Assembly (NCBI GenBank): GCA_011109175.1
Contig: RDEW01000001.1
Span: 170,182 to 234,181 of the forward strand
Origin: Dicyema japonicum
Taxonomy: Eukaryota; Dicyemida; Rhombozoa; Dicyemidae
Direction: 5' to 3'
DNA length: 64,000 bases
Every line of letters starts with the position of its first letter. Position 1 is the stretch's first letter. The notes beneath the pieces were generated by a model. That model saw only the letters and a program-made list of their open reading frames with translations. It was not told the DNA's origin and did not search any database. The position numbers and the translations under genes were made by a program. Positions 24,360 to 36,022 of this stretch are shown piece by piece.

Positions 24360-24510
24360 AGAATAACCAAATGGAGGAGTGTACCAAGTGCAGGGCAAAG
24401 TCCTGATGGCCCCTGGTTCGAATCTCGGTGCTGTACATTCCGGTTAAGGTTTAGCGCATCTGCAATGTTTTGAATTGACGAGTGACATAAAGGACTCGCA
24501 ACAAAAAGAA
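24360..24510 (+). repeat. Possible second SINE type (tRNA-like B box)
   Basis: A good B box GGTTCGAATCTC lies at 24415-24426, followed by GCTGTACATTCC, GCATCTGCAATG and GACGAGTGACAT, which parallels the tail of the SINEs at 1961 and 4045. The A box is weak. Probably a diverged member. Confidence 0.45.
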
Positions 24511-24889
24511 GTAGAGGGCATTTCATTATTCCCCCTTTCTACGATTAGTTATCATAGCTGTTCTTAATAAATGTGTGTCCATTTTGGCAGAGCTGTAGAT
24601 TAATTAATTTATTAACCCCGGATACACCGAGAAAGAAGTTAAAGCAAACAACTAATTAAGTGTATCCAGTTTCCACTTCTACAGAGTCCATCCGGAATCA
24701 GCATAAAAGGTAAGACGTCCATTACATGCAGTTGTGGAAACCCCTCCAGTGGAGTGGGGAAGAGCAAATGATCCTTTTTCATGCCGGCCTGGCACTGGGC
24801 GTCATCTAGACAGGTGGATTACATGACGCCACTCTAGTAAGAAGAGAGAGGAGGAACAGCCAAGCAAGCAGAAAACTTAAACCAATTGA
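24511..24889. other. No recognised gene
   Basis: GC-richer than its surroundings. It contains GATCCTTTTTC and CATGACGCCAC blocks loosely like sequence at 52.9-53.2 kb, so both may be ends of one undefined repeat. Confidence 0.35.
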
Positions 24890-26850
24890 CCACGCAGCAC
24901 CACATGGCGCCACGCGGCGGTTAAATTTTTGTAGATTTTGGGGTCCGCCCCATCGCAGTCGGCAACTATTTCAGAAGACTGACAGCGAAAATCGCATGCA
25001 GCATTGTCTGTCCGAGAATATCTTAAGAATTTTCCCCCCTCCAACTGGGGGTTAGTGTAAGGAACGGATGCGAGGCGGCAGTGCATGCTGCGAGGTGTTT
25101 TTTTGGATAGAAAGACGAACAAAATCCACACATTGGGGTCAAGCTGGACATCTGCAATGCCTCAATTCATTGAGGAGGGATCAAATTTTCGAAACTACAA
25201 GCAAACGAGCCCCGGAACTTATTCCACTTGTCTTCCTCGCTTACGGAACCAATTCTTCACTGGTTTTCGGGGACAAGATTATCTGTTCGGAGACCGGAGT
25301 TCAACAAGGGGACCCACTTGGTCCACTACTCTTCGCTCTGACCATCGATGAAATTTTCGCTCTATAAACACACAACTAAACTTCTGGTATCTTGATGACG
25401 CCACGATTAGAGGGCCGTGAGAAAAGTTCACGACGTTCTGTTACATGCCGTGCTGGCACTACGAAACCTCGGACTTGAGATAAACATAAAGAAATCGGAG
25501 CTAAAAAACATCACATACTCGGAGAGTGATTTTATCAACGTTGTGGAGTCTTTCAACTTGGTACTACCTGGAATTACTGTCGTACCTAGGGAGCGGATAT
25601 ACTTTCTTGGGTGCCAATTTGACGAAAAGAAACTGCGAAGCCATCTACTAACAAAAGAGGATGGACTCTCTAGAATCACGGGGAAACTTTCCTTACTCGA
25701 TGGTCATACAGCGTTCTTCTCTTTGAAGAATAGCATCGGCTTGACCAATCTCCTATATGCTCTCCGATGTTCTCCCTGCTTCAAACATCGTGACATCCTC
25801 CTGTCACTGGATAGGACATTGAGAAAATCAGCTGATTTGCTTCTAAACATCCACTTTGATGTGCCGAGCTGCAAGCTTCCTACACGCCTCGTAGGAACGG
25901 GTCTCAGGTCGGCGCTGGAGATCGCCTTTCCAGCATATGTGTCATCGCTCTCAAGTGGAAGCTTTTTGGTCCAAGATATCCTACGTTTTCCAACCGGACA
26001 TTCTTGGGAAAGAGTCTTCGACGAAGCTCGTCGCGAATAGTGTGAAACTGGTTTGGATATGCCGAACGATCCTTCGAGGCAACGTGACTGGGATGATATC
26101 TACTCCAAGAATATCTTCGACGTGCTAAAGTCTGAGGTAACCAGCATCGTCTTGCTTGCCTCGTGTCCGCCGCCAACCATGGGAGCGGAGCGTGGGTGAA
26201 TGCACTCTCGTGTTCTTCCCTGGGGACCCTTTTGGACGATGACTGTAGTTCGGATTGGGATCGCACAACGCCTGGGAGATATGTTTGCGTCGAACACCAA
26301 TGTCGTTGTGGAGGGATCGTCGATGCCAAAAAGCTGCACCCGCTCTCGTGCTAAAGGAGTGCAGGTAGACCACCCCGCCATGCTGCTATGAACAACATTG
26401 GCAAAATTCCCGACAGTACTGGAGCCTGTGGGATCGGACCGCGGAGACAGGAAAAAACCGGATGGGTTAACTATCTTTCCGTTCACTGAGGGAAAATTGC
26501 TCGTATGGGACTGTACTGTTGTGGATTCTTTCTCGAACTTGATGATACTCAGCTCGGCTCAGTCTGCTGGTTCGGAAGTCGATCTGGCCGAGAAAATCAA
26601 GATTAAAAAATATGGCGAAATTGGATACCGCTACCGTTTTGTACTGGTAGCAATCGAGACGTCTGGTGCGGCCGTAAGTATTAGAGCCTCTTTCATAAAG
26701 GAAATCAAGGGGAAATTGGCCCACCGCAAAAAAAACGTGCGGGAAACGGTCTGGCTGAAGCAACGAATTGGTATCGCAGTTGTCCGCAGAAACGCTTACT
26801 CCGTGATGTCATCAGCCGCTCTCCCTCAGAGGTAATAAATAATATTTTAT
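24890..26850 (+). pseudogene. YLDD-type retroelement (RT plus restriction-like endonuclease part)
   Basis: Motifs in order: GVRPIAVGNYFRRL, QLGV...NGCEAAVHAA, SETGVQQGDPLGPLLFALTID (RT motif B) and WYLDDATI, where the catalytic site is YLDD rather than YADD. Then LRNLGLEINIKKSEL, KLPTRLVGTGLRSALEIAFPAYVSS, CRCGGIVD, RKKPDGLTIFPFTEGKLLVWDCT and VAIETSG. The last block (K-P-D then W-D-x-T) looks like a PD-(D/E)xK nuclease core; that reading is inference. Frames change many times between 24.9 and 25.4 kb. It is close in sequence to the copy at 31.7 kb. The 5' part of the coding region is absent. It ends some 60 bp before a membrane-protein gene. Confidence 0.85.
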
Positions 26851-26885
26851 TGTTAATAAATTTTTCATAATAATTTAATATTAAA

Positions 26886-26914
26886 AATAACCTATAAATA
26901 ATAACCTATAAATG
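26886..26914 (+). promoter_or_regulatory. Conserved start-codon context of the TM family
   Basis: AATAACCTATAA is repeated twice, ending at the ATG. The same AACCTATAAATG context precedes the ATG of the copies at 36023 and (minus) 3399. It could be 5' UTR, core promoter or a splice-leader acceptor context; the sequence alone does not decide. Confidence 0.5.
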
Positions 26915-27805
26915 ACCTTATTTTTATGTGGACATGAATTATTAATTATTGTAATAAGTCCTGTAATTCTATATCAAATGGTTTATACAGATGTTGACTT
27001 TGGTCATTTAAATAACTTTGATAGAACATGTAATTTATTATATTTAAATCCTTGGAATACACATAATAAAGCAATTTTAGGAGGAATTATTGAAGTAACA
27101 TATATGAAAGATCAAAAAGTTTGCAATTTTTATTAATATAGGACATGAGTTTCATATTTAATAAAGAAAATGCAAAATTATACAAAATTTCATTAGGAGA
27201 TAAAATTGTTCTTATTTTATCATCACAAAATATTGATTTATATTTTACGTTTTACTTGGTCAATAGTAGGCAATATTACCTTGAAAAGATAGACTTATTT
27301 ATTTGTAATTATAAATATTCAATCGTAGATAATTCTGATAATTATACTATTGCACTTGATAGGCAATTGATTCATTATATAGAAGATTATGCTTGTCAGT
27401 TTATTATTAAAAAGTTTTCTTTCGATGTTTCACTCAATATTTCTTGTTTAAGAATCAAAATAATCAGTAATAGAGATACTAATGGATTTGGCTATCAAGG
27501 TTATTGTACTTATTTATTTTTAGGGCAATATTGTGAAAATTCGACTTATAAGGCATTCTATCGAAATATTAGCCAAACTGAAATTAAATCTAAACTGTCT
27601 ACTGAAAAATGATAATTCCGAATATTAAACCCTCATATAGTAACCGGAAAGTAACACTCTCTTCTGCAAATAGCATTAAACCCCTCATATAGTCAACATA
27701 AAGTAATAATATCTGTACTTTGCATTGTCGTTGATTTTCTGGCTTTTGTGTTGATAATCATGACAATTGTTTTATGCATAGAAGAGATAAATTTAGGTTA
27801 TTAAC
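26912..27805 (+). pseudogene. Signal-peptide/TM protein family, copy 2 (frame-damaged C-terminus)
   Basis: Exon 1 (26912-27118) and exon 2 (27142 on) are joined across a 23-nt intron at the same place as in copy 1. The protein starts MTLFLCGHELLIIVISPVIL (signal or anchor segment) and is very close to copy 1 through RDTNGFGYQG. Three residues are inserted just after this (GYCTYLFL against GIAYLFL). A TGA at 27610-27612 ends the frame where copy 1 goes on into its stalk. Homologous stalk and membrane sequence is still present downstream in other frames (MIIPNIKPS near 27608; VLIIMTIVLCIEE near 27750). It therefore either makes a shortened, secreted form or is a young pseudogene. Confidence 0.7.
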
Positions 27806-28200
27806 AAACACTAATTCATTTCTGGTAACTTATTAACATGAGAATTTTTGGTTTGTTGAATTAATTGATTATAATTAGGGCAAGTTGTTTCTAGCACTTA
27901 AAAAAAATTTTTTTAGCGCTAAAAAATCACAAAAATTCAGCAATTATAATTAAAAAAGTTAGCAATTAAAATGATAAAATCTAGCATTTAAATTTGTCAA
28001 ATCTATAACTTAAAATAATAAAAACCATTCAAATTAACGTAACGAGTAAATTAACTAATTAATTAATTAAGCGTATTTTGATCCAGATTGTTGGTAATCC
28101 CTCTTCTTCTCTTAGAAGAAGAGTGTGCCATAACCTCCCTGTTACTCCGCATCTCCACATCATATTCAGTCAAAATATCTCCGTTAGAGTCCAGTGGGCT
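27806..28200. other. AT-rich spacer
   Basis: Very AT-rich, no coding signal. It separates the family copy 2 from the 3' end of the minus-strand R4-like element. Confidence 0.5.
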
Positions 28201-28214
28201 GTCTTCACAGCATG

Positions 28215-31064
28215 TCAGTTCCGCAAGTTGGTAGTAGCAGAGGCGTACTCTTCATCGTATACCTTCATCCCATGCTTATGTTCAATGAGCATACTTTCGA
28301 GCGTTCTCTTCAGTACAACCGATTGGATGTAAGTCCTCGTTGATTCTTCAATAGATAATTTATCCATATGATTCTTGAAGCATCTTGAGACAACTCCATC
28401 CCATGTCAAAACCACTGGAATAATCTTCACTTGGCATTCATAGAGCAGCGAAAGTTCATTTGCTAGCAAGTCAGTTTCTCAACTTCAACTTGCTTTAGTC
28501 GGTCTTGTGAGGTAATCCCCACTTCAATTAACGTTACTTCCTTCTTTATTTTGTCATACACGAAAATATCAGGTTTATTGTATTGGACTTTTGTTTCTGT
28601 CAAAATCGACGAGTCAACTCTAATTTCGACATTTTGATTCGTCAATATTGACTGAACCGAATGTCCTTTCAATTTCCTGCTTCTTTTGATTCCATAAATT
28701 CGACAAAGATGAAGATGGATGCACTTTACCACTTCATTATGTCTTCGGAGATAATCACTATTTAGCATTTTTCCACACTGAGTGGCCAAATGATCAACAG
28801 TTTTCTTGCTTTTTTTACAATGGTTGCATAATGACCCCGTGTGTGCAAAAAACAAATTCCTATCTTGCAAAAGACAGTACAATGCTTCGCTCCGTGGGCC
28901 GTTATTTCCTTTGGATAACCATTCTGAGGAAGTATATAGGTCGACATTTGTTTCATCAATACATTTGAACATAATTGAGTGTAGTGTTCTGCAATAAATT
29001 TTATTTAGTAAATATTTTTTCTGAGTGTCCTTGAGGGACTTAATATCCATGCTTTCCCTGTCGGCAATTGCATATTTAGAGGCAAGAAATCCTGCGATTG
29101 TAGCCAAGTGCCATTTTTTTGTTTTTATTACTCGCAGAATCCCCGACCTTCGCAAACACACAGTCGACTGTTTTTCCAAACTTTTAAAAAACTGGAAAAG
29201 TATTAATTCGCTCTTTAATGAAATCGAGGAAAGTCCTCTTCCAAAAGTCTTCCTGTCCAAATACAGCCTCTCTTTATTTGCAGGTTTGAGGTGCAACTTG
29301 AGTGACGTAAGCAGTTGCCGTATTTGTTGGTCAATATCATCAAATTCGTATGGTTCAATATTAATTAATCCTATATAATAGTTATATAGGGACATTGCGT
29401 ATTCATTTATTGCGCGAAATAAGTTCACAGAATTTAACTTTGTTTTTGAAAGCATGGTTATTCTCTTCTTAACATTTTCAAGTATGGACTCCATAACTTT
29501 GCTTTTAAGAACATTACTTCCCTCATCTTCAAAAACACCCAAATATCGATATCCACTGACTCCTTCCAGATTCTCACAACATGATAACGATTTAACATTA
29601 GACAGTGACTTTTCCGAATTCATCTCCAAGCCGGCAACATGAAAGAAATCGCGAACAACTTCCATCATTTTAATAACAGTATCTTCTTTTAGCCCAAATA
29701 TCTTTAGGTCATCAATGAATAACAAATGATTTGTAGAATAAGTCAGTGTATTAGGATCCTCCTGATTAATTTGGAGTCTTGGGAACATAAAGTTAAGGGT
29801 CCTGCTCAAGGGTTCCATTACCATAACAAATAGTTGAGGGGATAATGAATCTCCTTGCAAAATTCCCCGTCCCAGTTTTACAGAACCAATTCTTCTTCCA
29901 TCTAAGTGGAGATTTACAGTCCACTTCTTGACTATGGTCTTTACAAAGTTTACAATCCAACGGGGTATTCCTGAGCAGTCCAATACATGAAATAAAAATT
30001 CATGGTCAACAGAATCAAAGGCCTTCTTCACATCCACCCAAGCAGAATAAAGGGCGTTTCCATACTCCTTATTTAAGCATTGATTAATAAGGGCCTGTTC
30101 CTTAGCGCCCTGACAATGTTTCCTCGTTCCCAGCTGATTGTCAGATAATAGCCCAAACGAATCCACAAAATCTGAGAGTTTGGAATTAACACATTTGGTG
30201 ATAAGTTTATATAAAGTTGGCATACACGTGATAGGACGTAAGTCATTAGGAGTCTCACAATCATCCTTTTTAGGAATTAAATAGGTTATTCCAGTATAAA
30301 ACCAACTTTCAGGCATATATTCCCCATTAATAATTCGGTTAATCTCAGTACATAAAAAGCCATGTAAAGATTCCATTTTCTTAATAAAGAAGTTATATGA
30401 GCCATCGCATCCACACGCCTTCCAATCAGGGAGCCATTTAATAACATCCAGGATAAACTCATTTGTGAACTCTGGCAACATTCCTTCAATACCAGTATTT
30501 ACTTTACCCACACTGTCATATGGCACTTTCATCTCTTTTCTTTTAGACCACACTTTTTCCCAAAACGACATACAATCCTCATCATCGAAACCATATAACG
30601 TTACTTCATTGCTTGCTGATAGGTTCCGATAAAATCTTCTTCGATTTAATTCAAAACAACAGTTGTCCTTGCGAAAGTCCTTCCTCGCATGATGTACAGC
30701 TATTTGCTTTTTCTTAATTCTGACAAGGTCACATAGTAGAGCCTCAATCCTTGGCAACCTCCCCCTTTTTGGCCCTTTTGTATCCATAGGCACAAAGAAC
30801 ATCCATAACCTTTTGTTTTTCATACACAGGGAGAGCTTGTCTGGAAAAGCTATTGACAAGTTCTAGTTCTGCCATCAGCTTTGAGATTTTCTTTTCAGTG
30901 TTCTCCAACCACGTACTTTGCGGTTTAACCTTCGCAGTTAAAGTCATATAAGCACACTGTGCAGCATATAGAATATCAGTAATTTGATTGATATCTTGAG
31001 GCGGATTATCTTTCGTAATATAATATATTGCAGAATTTAGTCCGACAAACATTAACTCTGACAT
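28215..31064 (-). mobile_element. R4/R2-like non-LTR retrotransposon, nearly intact
   Basis: One minus-strand frame of 798 codons (30859 to 28463) holds RRRFYRNL, KACGCDGSYNFFIKKM, LRPITCMPTLYKLITK, WVDVKKAFDSVDHEFL (RT motif A), RGILQGDSLSPQLF (motif B) and LLFIDDLKIFG (FIDD catalytic site). It continues with a zinc knuckle CNHC...HLATQC, RRHNEVVKCIHLHLC and KPDIFVYDKIKKEVTLIEVGIT. The last is the restriction-like endonuclease of R2/R4-group elements. A frame change at about 28465 leads to the final ~80 codons. Another near 30750 separates an upstream N-terminal piece (31064-30744, DINQITDILYAAQCAYMTLT). Two frame corrections would make it whole. Single-ORF architecture and motifs fit R4/Dong-like elements; the clade is my inference. 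Confidence 0.88.
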
Positions 31065-31129
31065 ACTTTCTCTGAATTTTGGGTGTTGGTTTTCGAGTTA
31101 ACATTTAAATTTTATTTATTGTAATATAA

Positions 31130-31360
31130 TAAAAGTTAATGCTTGATATTGTCTTGATGGAAGTTCCTATCTTTTTTAAATATTTTTAGCATTTTAATAG
31201 CTCTTTCAACAGATGCATAGGATGCCTGACAACTTGAAAGAGAAAAATAATATTGTTGGCTAATTTTTGGTTTAGTCATTTCAATAATAAGTTTAAATCC
31301 ATTTTCCTCCATTCTTTTATTTATATAATTTTTGATATTTGCCTTGTCATTATCAAAATG
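31130..31360 (-). pseudogene. Possible hAT transposase C-terminal fragment
   Basis: An open minus-strand segment without its own start reads INKRMEENGFKLIIEM, then SSCQASYASVERAIKMLKIF and KKDRNFHQDNIKH, followed by stop. The S-x-ERxxxxLK pattern is like the hAT C-terminal dimerisation domain. It is cut on its upstream side by the RTE fragment at 31353-31565. A host exon is the alternative. Confidence 0.4.
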
Positions 31361-31565
31361 TAGTCTTTGTATAATAGTAATCTTCCATCATTTGATTGCA
31401 AGGAATCACTTCGTCCATTCTCAGAACATGTCCGATAAGTCGCCAGCGTGAGGTAATTACTTCTCTGCTTATCGGTTTGCATTTACATAATTTGTAGAGA
31501 GTGTCTTTTTTGATAATCTGTGGCCATTTAATTCCCGCAATTTTTATCAATTGATTTCTATGAAA
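31340..31565 (-). pseudogene. RTE-like RT C-terminal fragment
   Basis: The minus strand reads DTLYKLCKCKPISREVITSR, WRLIGHVLRMDEVIP and MMEDYY, the same tail signature as the elements at 5.2 and 15.1 kb. Only about 65 codons remain. Confidence 0.8.
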
Positions 31566-31699
31566 TGTGTCTAGTCAGTAACGGTCCGTTTTTTGATGTT
31601 TCCCATGTTCCCGAGTTATATAATAGGACTGGTTGTATGAACGCGCTATATAAGCACATCCGAAGATTTAAGGCGATAAGTTTTCTGCGAGTCCAAATG

Positions 31700-33215
31700 C
31701 TCCACATCTTTTCGACGAAACTGTTATGGCTGCGACACCTGAGGTGCTAGAACTACTCAGACATAAACATCCATGTCCTCCGGAAGATTACCGCCCATTC
31801 GTGCTTCCGGGAAATTTGTCAAGGATGACCGTCACCGAAGGCGAAGTGCGACGCGGCATTTCATCTTTGCGGCGAGTAGCAGTGGAGGTATCGATGGCTT
31901 GCGGCCGGGTCACATCAAGATCTTACGGCGGAGGCTACTGCAGAAGCTGGCTGCAACCTTGTCAAATCAATTACAAAACTGGTTATGCGTATTTTGAACG
32001 GAGATATTCCTCCCACGCAAGGGAGCTCTTTTCAGTGCACATTTATTGCCTTCAAAAAACCTGAAGGTGGGGTCCGCCCCATCGCAGTCGGCAACTATTT
32101 CAGAAGATTGAATTTTCCCCCCTCCAACTGGGGTTGGTGTAAGGAACGGATGCGAGGCGGCAGTGCATGCTGCGAGGTGTTTTTTTGGATAGAAATTCGA
32201 ACAAAACCCACACATTGGCGTCAAGCTGGACATCTGCAATGCCTTCAATTCATTGAGGAGGGATCAAATTTTCGAAACTACAAGCAAACGAGCCCCGGAA
32301 CTTATTCCACTTGTCTTCCTCGCTTACGGAACCAATTCTTCACTGGTTTTCGGGACAAGATTATCTGTTCGGAGACCGGAGTTCAACAAGGGACCCACTT
32401 GGTCCACTACTCTTCGCTCTGGCCATCGATGAAATTGTCCGCTATATAAACACACAACTTAACCTTTGGTATCTCGATGACGCCACAATTGGAGGGCCGT
32501 GGAGAAAAGTACACGACGTTCTGTCACATGCCGTGCCAGCACTACGAAACCTCGGACTTGAGATAAACATAAAGAAATCGGAGCTAATAAATATCACATA
32601 CTCGGAGAGTGATTTCATCAACGTGGTCGAGTCTTTCAACTCGGTACTACCTGGAATTACTGTCGTACCCAGGGAGCGGACATACTTTCTTGGGTGCCCA
32701 CTTGACGAAAAGGAACTGCGGAGCCATCTACAAACAAAAGAGGATGAACTCTCCAGAGTCACGGAGAAACTCTCCTTACTCGATGGTCATACAGCGTTCT
32801 TCCTTTTGAAGAATAGCATCGGCTTGCCCAAACTCCTATATGCTCTCCGATGTTCTCCCTGCTTCAAACATCGTGACATCCTCCTGTCACTGGATAGGAC
32901 ATTGAGAAAATCAGCTGAATTGCTTCTAAACATCCACTTTGATGCGCCGAGTTGGAACCAATGCAAGCTTCCTACACGCCTCGGAGGAACGGGTCTCAGG
33001 TCGGCGCTGGAGATCGCCTATCCAGCATATGTGTCATCGCTCTCAAGTGGAAGCCTTTTGGTCCAAGAAATCCTACGTATTACAACCGGACTCTCTTGGG
33101 AAAAGTCTTCGACGAAGCTCGTCGCGAATAGTGTGAAAATGGTTTGAATATGCCGAACGATCCTTCGAGGCAACGTGACTGGGATGATATCTACTCCAAG
33201 AATATCTTCGACGTT
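31700..33215 (+). pseudogene. YLDD-type retroelement, 3'-truncated
   Basis: Plus-strand frames give VTEGEVRRGISSL, SSSGGIDGLRPGHIKIL, LLQKLAATLSNQLQNWLCV, IAFKKPEGGVRPIAVGNYFRRL, GVQQG...GPLLFALAIDEIVRYI, LNLWYLDDATIGG, LGLEINIKKSEL and RLGGTGLRSALEIAYPAYVSS. It includes RT regions upstream of those surviving in the 24.9 kb copy. Against that copy about 45 bp are missing near 32107, and homology stops abruptly at 33215 inside the coding region. The frame is broken between 31.7 and 32.4 kb but is then open for 278 codons (32311-33144). Confidence 0.85.
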
Positions 33216-33549
33216 GCTTTAGATTACAATGTATGAAGGAACATACAAGCTGTTGGAGTGATTACTATGAGGAGGTTACTTTAGATAGACATTGACTATA
33301 GTTAAACGAGAACTTCAACTGATAAATTGAATGCATGTCTGAAAGCATTTTTATGGAATCACGTGTTAGTTTGGAGAGTACATATTTAAATAACTAGTTC
33401 ATCCATAATTTACACTATGTATTTGGTGTCGATAGTGTAATCGATCAGAAACAGCTATCTCTATTCTATTGAATTTTACAATTCTCTAAAAATTCAGTAT
33501 TTCCGCAGCACATCTTGTGTAGAGGATGTATAAAATACTATTCAAAGTT
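33216..33549. other. No recognised gene
   Basis: Spacer after the abrupt 3' end of the YLDD element. No coding or repeat signal. Confidence 0.45.
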
Positions 33550-34620
33550 CTAAAAAACATGTTCGACAGAAGTCTGAAATTGGTTTTGTTCCACATGAGA
33601 GAAAGAAAACGATTAGTCCTTACAGAGCAAACGACAAGACCTCACAACCCGACCTAACGCTTACTTCTCTAAAATCGCCGCTCTAAACAAGTGGTCAGTG
33701 ATTTACTGAACTAGAAGTAACTGTAATCCAATTCTATCAAGTTCAATGAAAATATCGAATAAAGTTCATTTTAGTCCCGGACGGCAAACACGTCAACTAG
33801 AGAAGGTCTTCATACTTCGTCCATTAATATTTTTATGCTTTTGACCAAACAACTTCAAAAACCTTGATAACTCATTATATTACTTCTATAGTGTAGTGCG
33901 TGGGAGAATAAGGATTTTTTTATCAAAAGAAATCCAATCCATTGCACGAAGAAATTTTCCGGCTCAACCAATACATTTACGAGGGAAAGAAATTGCTTTA
34001 AAGTACACAGATTCATTCATGAGCCTTGGAGAGAGAGAGATCAGAAAAAAGACAAAGATGAAACAGGTGAGGGTTGTTTTAACCACATGTCCGCCCTAAG
34101 CAAACAGACCTCCCTAACTAGGATTTGGAATGCTCTTCGTGTCTTCAACAAATTTGTTAGGACCCCCCTTTGCAAAGACATGGAGCATGAGAATTTTTTA
34201 AACTAGATAATGAAACCTCAGCATGAAAAGAACCCTATGTGCTCAATTGACATAGGCTTTTGACTCGATTCCGAAGAAAGTACTCATTAGGAAAATTTTT
34301 GCTCTAACATTCTAAACAATTTGAAAATTCGCTCACAACTTCTTCAGAGGACGAAGGAAGAGTAAATGCAAGTTCCAAATATTTTGTAACTAAACGGGTC
34401 CCACAGGATCTTCATTTTCACCCATTATTTTCAATCTATTTATGAGTAATATGACTTCTCGTAGCAGCGACAACACTCTGGTCCTCGATATGCTGACAAC
34501 ATAATATAGCACAAGAGACAGCGTGTTCACACAGCAGGTACCCGTTACTAGATTTACAACAACCTGAGAAGTTTGCTTGTGAGGAACCTATTATATGCAA
34601 ACACTGAAATGTCTAGCACG
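33550..34620 (+). pseudogene. CR1-like retrotransposon relic (53 kb family)
   Basis: Heavily decayed. LGEREIRKKTKMKQ near 34020, then MCSIDIGF-DSIPKKVLIRKIF near 34235 (compare CSIDIEKAFDTVPRKLLTRKIF in the element at 54.47 kb), GPTGSSFSPIIFNLFMSNM and SDNTLVLD near 34470. Order and wording match the 53.4-55.4 kb element; nearly every motif is broken. Confidence 0.7.
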
Positions 34621-34859
34621 ATTATTTATACTTAAATAAGAAGACTAACACACTCGGTACAGCATCATTGATAAATATAGAAAAAATTGCTTTAAAAACA
34701 TGTGTCAATATTAAAAGAATTGTCACCCACAAATAAAAAAAGTTTATAATCATTTGAAACTTTCATTCAATAATACGGAAAAACTATTTAATTTAGGTTG
34801 TATTAATATTTTATTAGCAAGTAGTATCCACAGACCTAATAGAATAAAGTCCAAATGGC

Positions 34860-35604
34860 TTTTTTGATGTTCTCAGATAATTTTTGTAGCCAGTCGGCGA
34901 CCCGTGGCTGCAACCTTCGTTTTTTCAACCATTATGCCAAAATATCTTTTTCATATTTGTCAGTTCGAAGACTAGTTCTGGTCACTGTGTGTAATGTCCC
35001 TTCAAAACTTCTCGAATATAGTAGCATCTTTTTAGCAAATTTGTGCAAAAGATGTAGACAATCGGCAATATATTGTTATAGGCTGTCCATTGATCCCGTT
35101 TTAGTATCCATACTTTTTTAAAAACTCTTATTAGATAGATATAAGTCCATTGCGCTGCAGAAATCAACAAAGTAATTCCGAAAAATTGCTGAATCCTCAC
35201 CATTCCTTCGTATCCCTGCCTTCGCATTCAAATCACCACAGTGAATGTTAGAGAATATCTGGATAATATAATTCATGTTCCATACTTTGTGTAGGCGGTG
35301 ATTCAAAAATAGACTTATTCCAAAACCAAGGCATAGTGTCGGTTTTAGAGTAACAAAATATGTCTCCAGGTTCCGTCAACCCCAAAGGCACCTTAGTTTT
35401 TTGTAGACAGAAAAATCGGTTCTCTCCAAGCTGCTCTCTTTTCGATTGACAAGAAAGACCCTGAAGATTAAAAGATGCTATTTTTATTTGTGGAAAACGT
35501 AAAGCTTTGAAATAAAGATTAATGCATTGCTTCCATTTAGTAACATTATATTTTGAGATTGGGATTATATATGCATTATAGATTTTCAGGCTCGTTGCTT
35601 TCAT
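34860..35604 (-). pseudogene. RTE-like endonuclease fragment
   Basis: The minus strand reads KIASFNLQGLSCQSKREQLG, LQKTKVPLGLTEPGD, then CGDLNAKAGIRRNGED and NYFVDFCSAMDLYLSNKSF. After a frame change come KRDQWTAYNNILPIVYIF and further weakly coding sequence to about 34860. This is the N-terminal endonuclease of an RTE element. The RT is absent. Confidence 0.75.
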
Positions 35605-36000
35605 GCATTATAGATTAGATTCTGTTTGACTAATGTGTTTGAGTTTTTTGAAGAAAAATATAGATAATCTTTTTGTTTTTAAGTCTTTGTCATTTTAATA
35701 TAAAATCTCAATTTTATTTAATTTCTTTATATCTCGTCTCATTGGACCTTATTTCATTGTATGGTAGTAAAATATGAGAAAGTATATTCATTGAGCTCTT
35801 GATTACAAGAAGTCTACAGAAATGAAGTTTATATCAGAGCATTTATTGACTTTTGTTGCAACAAACTTAAGTTAATTTTCTGAAAAACTCTCGAAAACAT
35901 TGCAGTTACATTATTTAATTAAAATTTATAATCTACCATTTGAGATATTTTAATATTTATAAAACTAATAATATTTTAATAATTATTAAATAACTATTAA
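35605..36000. other. AT-rich spacer, upstream region of the TM gene
   Basis: No coding signal. The last 20 bp before the ATG at 36023 carry the family's AATAACCTATAAATG context. Confidence 0.5.
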
Positions 36001-36022
36001 ATAAATTAATAATAACCTATAA

